Below are positions 63,801-64,000 of a stretch of DNA of 64,000 bases, piece by piece. The notes under the pieces are model-generated. The model was not told the DNA's origin and made no database searches. It was given only the letters and a program-made list of their open reading frames with translations. The position numbers were made by a program, and so were the translations under genes. Every line of letters starts with the position of its first letter. The stretch's first letter is position 1. The stretch is from Monocercomonoides exilis (Eukaryota; Preaxostyla; Oxymonadida; Polymastigidae): positions 1 to 64,000 of the forward strand of contig LSRY02000068.1 in the NCBI GenBank assembly GCA_001643675.2, read 5' to 3'.

Positions 63801-64000
63801 CATAAAGTGCTGCTCCTTTGTGAGAGCAGAATGTACCACAAGTGCCGGCGCTGAGCTCTGCACGTGCCTTCCTCCACTCACCCAATAGTGTGGATGGGCG
63901 TCCAGATCCCAATCGCCTTGAGGCTTCGAATTCATAACAGACTTAAACAACACGTACTCACGGCATAGCACCACCACTGCATGCAGCTCAGGAACATATG
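57807..64000 (-). CDS. Large conserved-looking protein of unknown function (cut by the window edge)
   Basis: A frame of more than 2050 codons ends with TAG at 57807 and stays open to the right edge, so the 5' end may lie outside the window. The first ATG is at 63935 (MNSKPQGDWDLDAHPHYWV); the open frame upstream of it contains a GTGAGTAC donor-like sequence at 63961-63954, so the true exon boundary is uncertain. The protein alternates folded-looking segments with Ser/Gln/Lys-rich linkers. Folded parts include RRHTIWLPFREIVMAYMKRM, PPWLTDEILTSQLMIRQWYR, RVRIVGGVQGLFAKPSIL, LVVMAHTFTPSLSVEAQM, IRQ-type helices near SELIKDYIHQETQIWNAF, and LKPGRYYEGQIIYGLSVHPH. No signal peptide or clear membrane helix is seen. 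The beta-rich parts recall Ig-like modules of ciliary proteins, but I cannot name a family. Confidence 0.75.
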   Translation of the reverse strand, partial: YVPELHAVVVLCREYVLFKSVMNSKPQGDWDLDAHPHYWVSGGRHVQSSAPALVVHSALTKEQHFMYAKKEKERERIEMEAAAAEKVRLLSLEGGQGNSKEPSPFNRLGGLGIDLAPIAQRRHTIWLPFREIVMAYMKRMKREWRREEKGEVGKGETNTNNTNCNCNRNNASQSNQFHNNKPRMSQSSERDLSVDSARRPLNPFTSHLRQSFSRRAPRTDFSGVPMTDISHDWFIDRHRGFPRDYRPLCRLPKELSVASNCYSSSSFFCDAFPPWLTDEILTSQLMIRQWYRRARERLNSDINQKGKISSDGDARHSLRFFTAPHDKMHPLFADFLPSSSTSEKQLNANDPLSIGAEGVNAFSSPKNAAYSTGQLPRSNNPNSISLIAHSPIFDDPQAHPNSYFPVDIAPSYVLLVFDECDMRMRIGRIDLSQMELHALRQTSHGGIAKTDTSFPLFGQMQFPSTAFYSFFSLVHIPVPTIKGIKVAKHIEEKVYLDVIEQMKKQLEENQTETNQQTHSESSSASASASSSPSASFSARNMQSTNSPDGKSATESVLPSTAEEAFDRWDKMKAKSIEPMGKGLSADEFKLHYIRTLVAVAGRESTLGRKEKITVGIQQGGKGAGKRRKRNVPLKEYLRQIDRRGTDEEESEEKESFIEESSQNGKEQNASDKLKDGQTDEFQQQSMDEKIKAEEMKIKGIPFSTKYQSRMQKKLEKKYSEKRHMLKVKQEMEESSLETLYTDIFIFEIERQTYVTEAFLTARRQYETAYDNYYGNGEFFKSVLEPQSIDDPVFLFNNPKYRQLARNFPGSPGFDMSQPSFAGQPTLLPKLASSPVANDFDMHELFNVIITPIKRVRIVGGVQGLFAKPSILVALNGCDVLVFGFCSTLSRSAQETEAKEEERLNVNNNGKNKSLASNVKEEGKDNKSESGQSNISGSEVQAAQSDESELTPHSSTDANVMQSRLELDSIIEPLYPSSVCSCSLPLFDNDGKLAPLAPYHFSIVDVIDSSQGRSGFALREVYSESSTSSNNNKYDTSSSSNAQQGRMSMQQKEGSFGAQLDDKSKLDKQTNQNRLKGNFWCSPLSMQLISYLVAPAPVTTLSMVSQRPKYDPALPVNSLTYPNWFKGKIHSSFSKNITDILHRQLDKLLPSFFQIPKFIRFLLGYAPCGIIVADLALPASFPLSISLVSYPRRVCMWYQSGLRGYKHMKDEFVKHSHLTEESNANRNNEQNRRDSSESTMSKTKSTASSSSMLTECPRSNRTLQTATSSSRTSFGEGSMPTQNRSSHNSTASLRTPSSLNSSFTSLTPFSHPSSSSFSGTSSSRSFSSTKRNIKVKRRVKERNRSKHHASKTVTPISLKQVSLLPIAAFTGSHSKKPEMKCVTSKTNLCQSGATIGSTLVVMAHTFTPSLSVEAQMLDFHHIGVISDYDIIVYSIVQNPYYNAEPLSSALLNSDDDVILPLCTIPVMRIPTHTQALFILTNGIGSTSLQTTFRSSILNQLRLLVDGLKGDIEYLKQQRRLESEKEQLFSNASVSPSSSSKPSSQNPSSPDSPSTSPTSVLSTTPPTSSGASASSSANSQQQYGETPQLTLEQVSEDLSYPLRFEVQSGSGSLQALPEHPPFLIFSRQGWAAVVIPSYSQRIPALGLVSESYAEEIVEKNFGDIWRFRQSELIKDYIHQETQIWNAFIENEAKKEAHQTVFNAPSSSTAIVASPSQPPSHTSSRILNGTKTLSLSPPPLSSAHSLDSPSVITSSAIQATISSFSSPPRTTSPISPTNSISAISTSASSSHTSSTLSSILSKVHTRYHCPPMALKPGRYYEGQIIYGLSVHPHAGDSIRFKYPRLPQFRIAAMNMAELMKYRLQKEKEAKARALNSLRYPLCPASSDSMKTMSGSASSLTQKAPSLQLSKAERTLQVWSSRYASIRAQASSHLQPRSSGRRHHHHHHHLRSHHTQTNGSLMPFPSNSSSQSPSSTRSPVQPLSLLAGPQIPSRPLSLHHTTYAEELPSFKTHTRDVDWGESHPNPHELAKPQHLSFAISEAAEDQEEEMEEDFKQKELEQTQNTIH

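Noticed and set aside
1-64000. Non-standard genetic code (TAA/TAG as Gln)
   Set aside because: Intact genes in the window end at TAA, TAG and TGA at sensible places, and no long gene needs read-through. Only decayed regions contain internal TAA/TAG.
1-64000. tRNA or rRNA genes
   Set aside because: Scanning by eye I saw no GC-richer 70-90 bp cloverleaf-like segment or rRNA-like sequence in the spacers. A covariance-model search would be needed to exclude them.

Overview
The window is nuclear DNA of a protist: AT-rich spacers with short introns, coding islands of higher GC, very long proteins full of Ser, Asp/Glu and Lys runs, and all three standard stop codons at real gene ends (TGA at 17669, TAA at 41042, TAG at 57807). 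The mix of giant surface proteins with parallel beta-helix repeats, one membrane span and a degenerate kinase-like tail, together with small multi-copy helical-repeat genes, is what I would expect from an anaerobic flagellate of the Preaxostyla (oxymonads such as Monocercomonoides). That placement is an inference from gene style and cannot be proven from the sequence alone.

Layout. 1-1.6 kb: decayed coiled-coil gene (minus strand). 1.6-5.5 kb: gene desert with a broken Merlin/IS1595-type transposase, two inverted-repeat (MITE-like) elements and one copy of a dispersed repeat. 5.5-17.7 kb: a ~4026-residue receptor-like protein (beta-helix ectodomain, transmembrane helix, pseudokinase-like tail). 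18.7-21.9 kb: F-box/leucine-rich-repeat protein. 22.7-34.6 kb: a ~3960-residue DCAF1 (VprBP) homologue. 34.8-35.6 kb: two small genes whose 3' ends converge and overlap. 35.9-38.2 kb: helical-repeat protein with at least two introns. 38.2-39.5 kb: two more inverted-repeat elements. 39.5-40.8 kb: unknown 425-residue protein. 41.0-44.7 kb: seven-exon gene for the U5 snRNP assembly factor AAR2, including an apparent GC-AG intron. 45-50 kb: two further dead Merlin-type transposases in AT-rich DNA. 50.9-55.9 kb: tandem pair of paralogous three-exon genes. 57.8-64.0 kb: a large unidentified protein running off the right edge.

Functional reading. The F-box protein and DCAF1 are both substrate receptors of cullin-RING ubiquitin ligases (CRL1 and CRL4 classes) and lie side by side. 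AAR2 serves the spliceosome, in keeping with the many 47-200 bp introns inferred here. The giant receptor-like gene is the best candidate for unusual biology: an extracellular eight-module beta-helix joined to a cytoplasmic kinase-like domain that has lost its visible catalytic motifs. The repeats show that this genome has been invaded by IS1595/Merlin-type DNA transposons and by foldback elements, all now apparently dead in this window.

Limits. Exon boundaries were found by eye from reading-frame continuity, splice dinucleotides and family resemblance. Start codons of DCAF1, of the second tandem paralogue and of the right-edge gene are unresolved.
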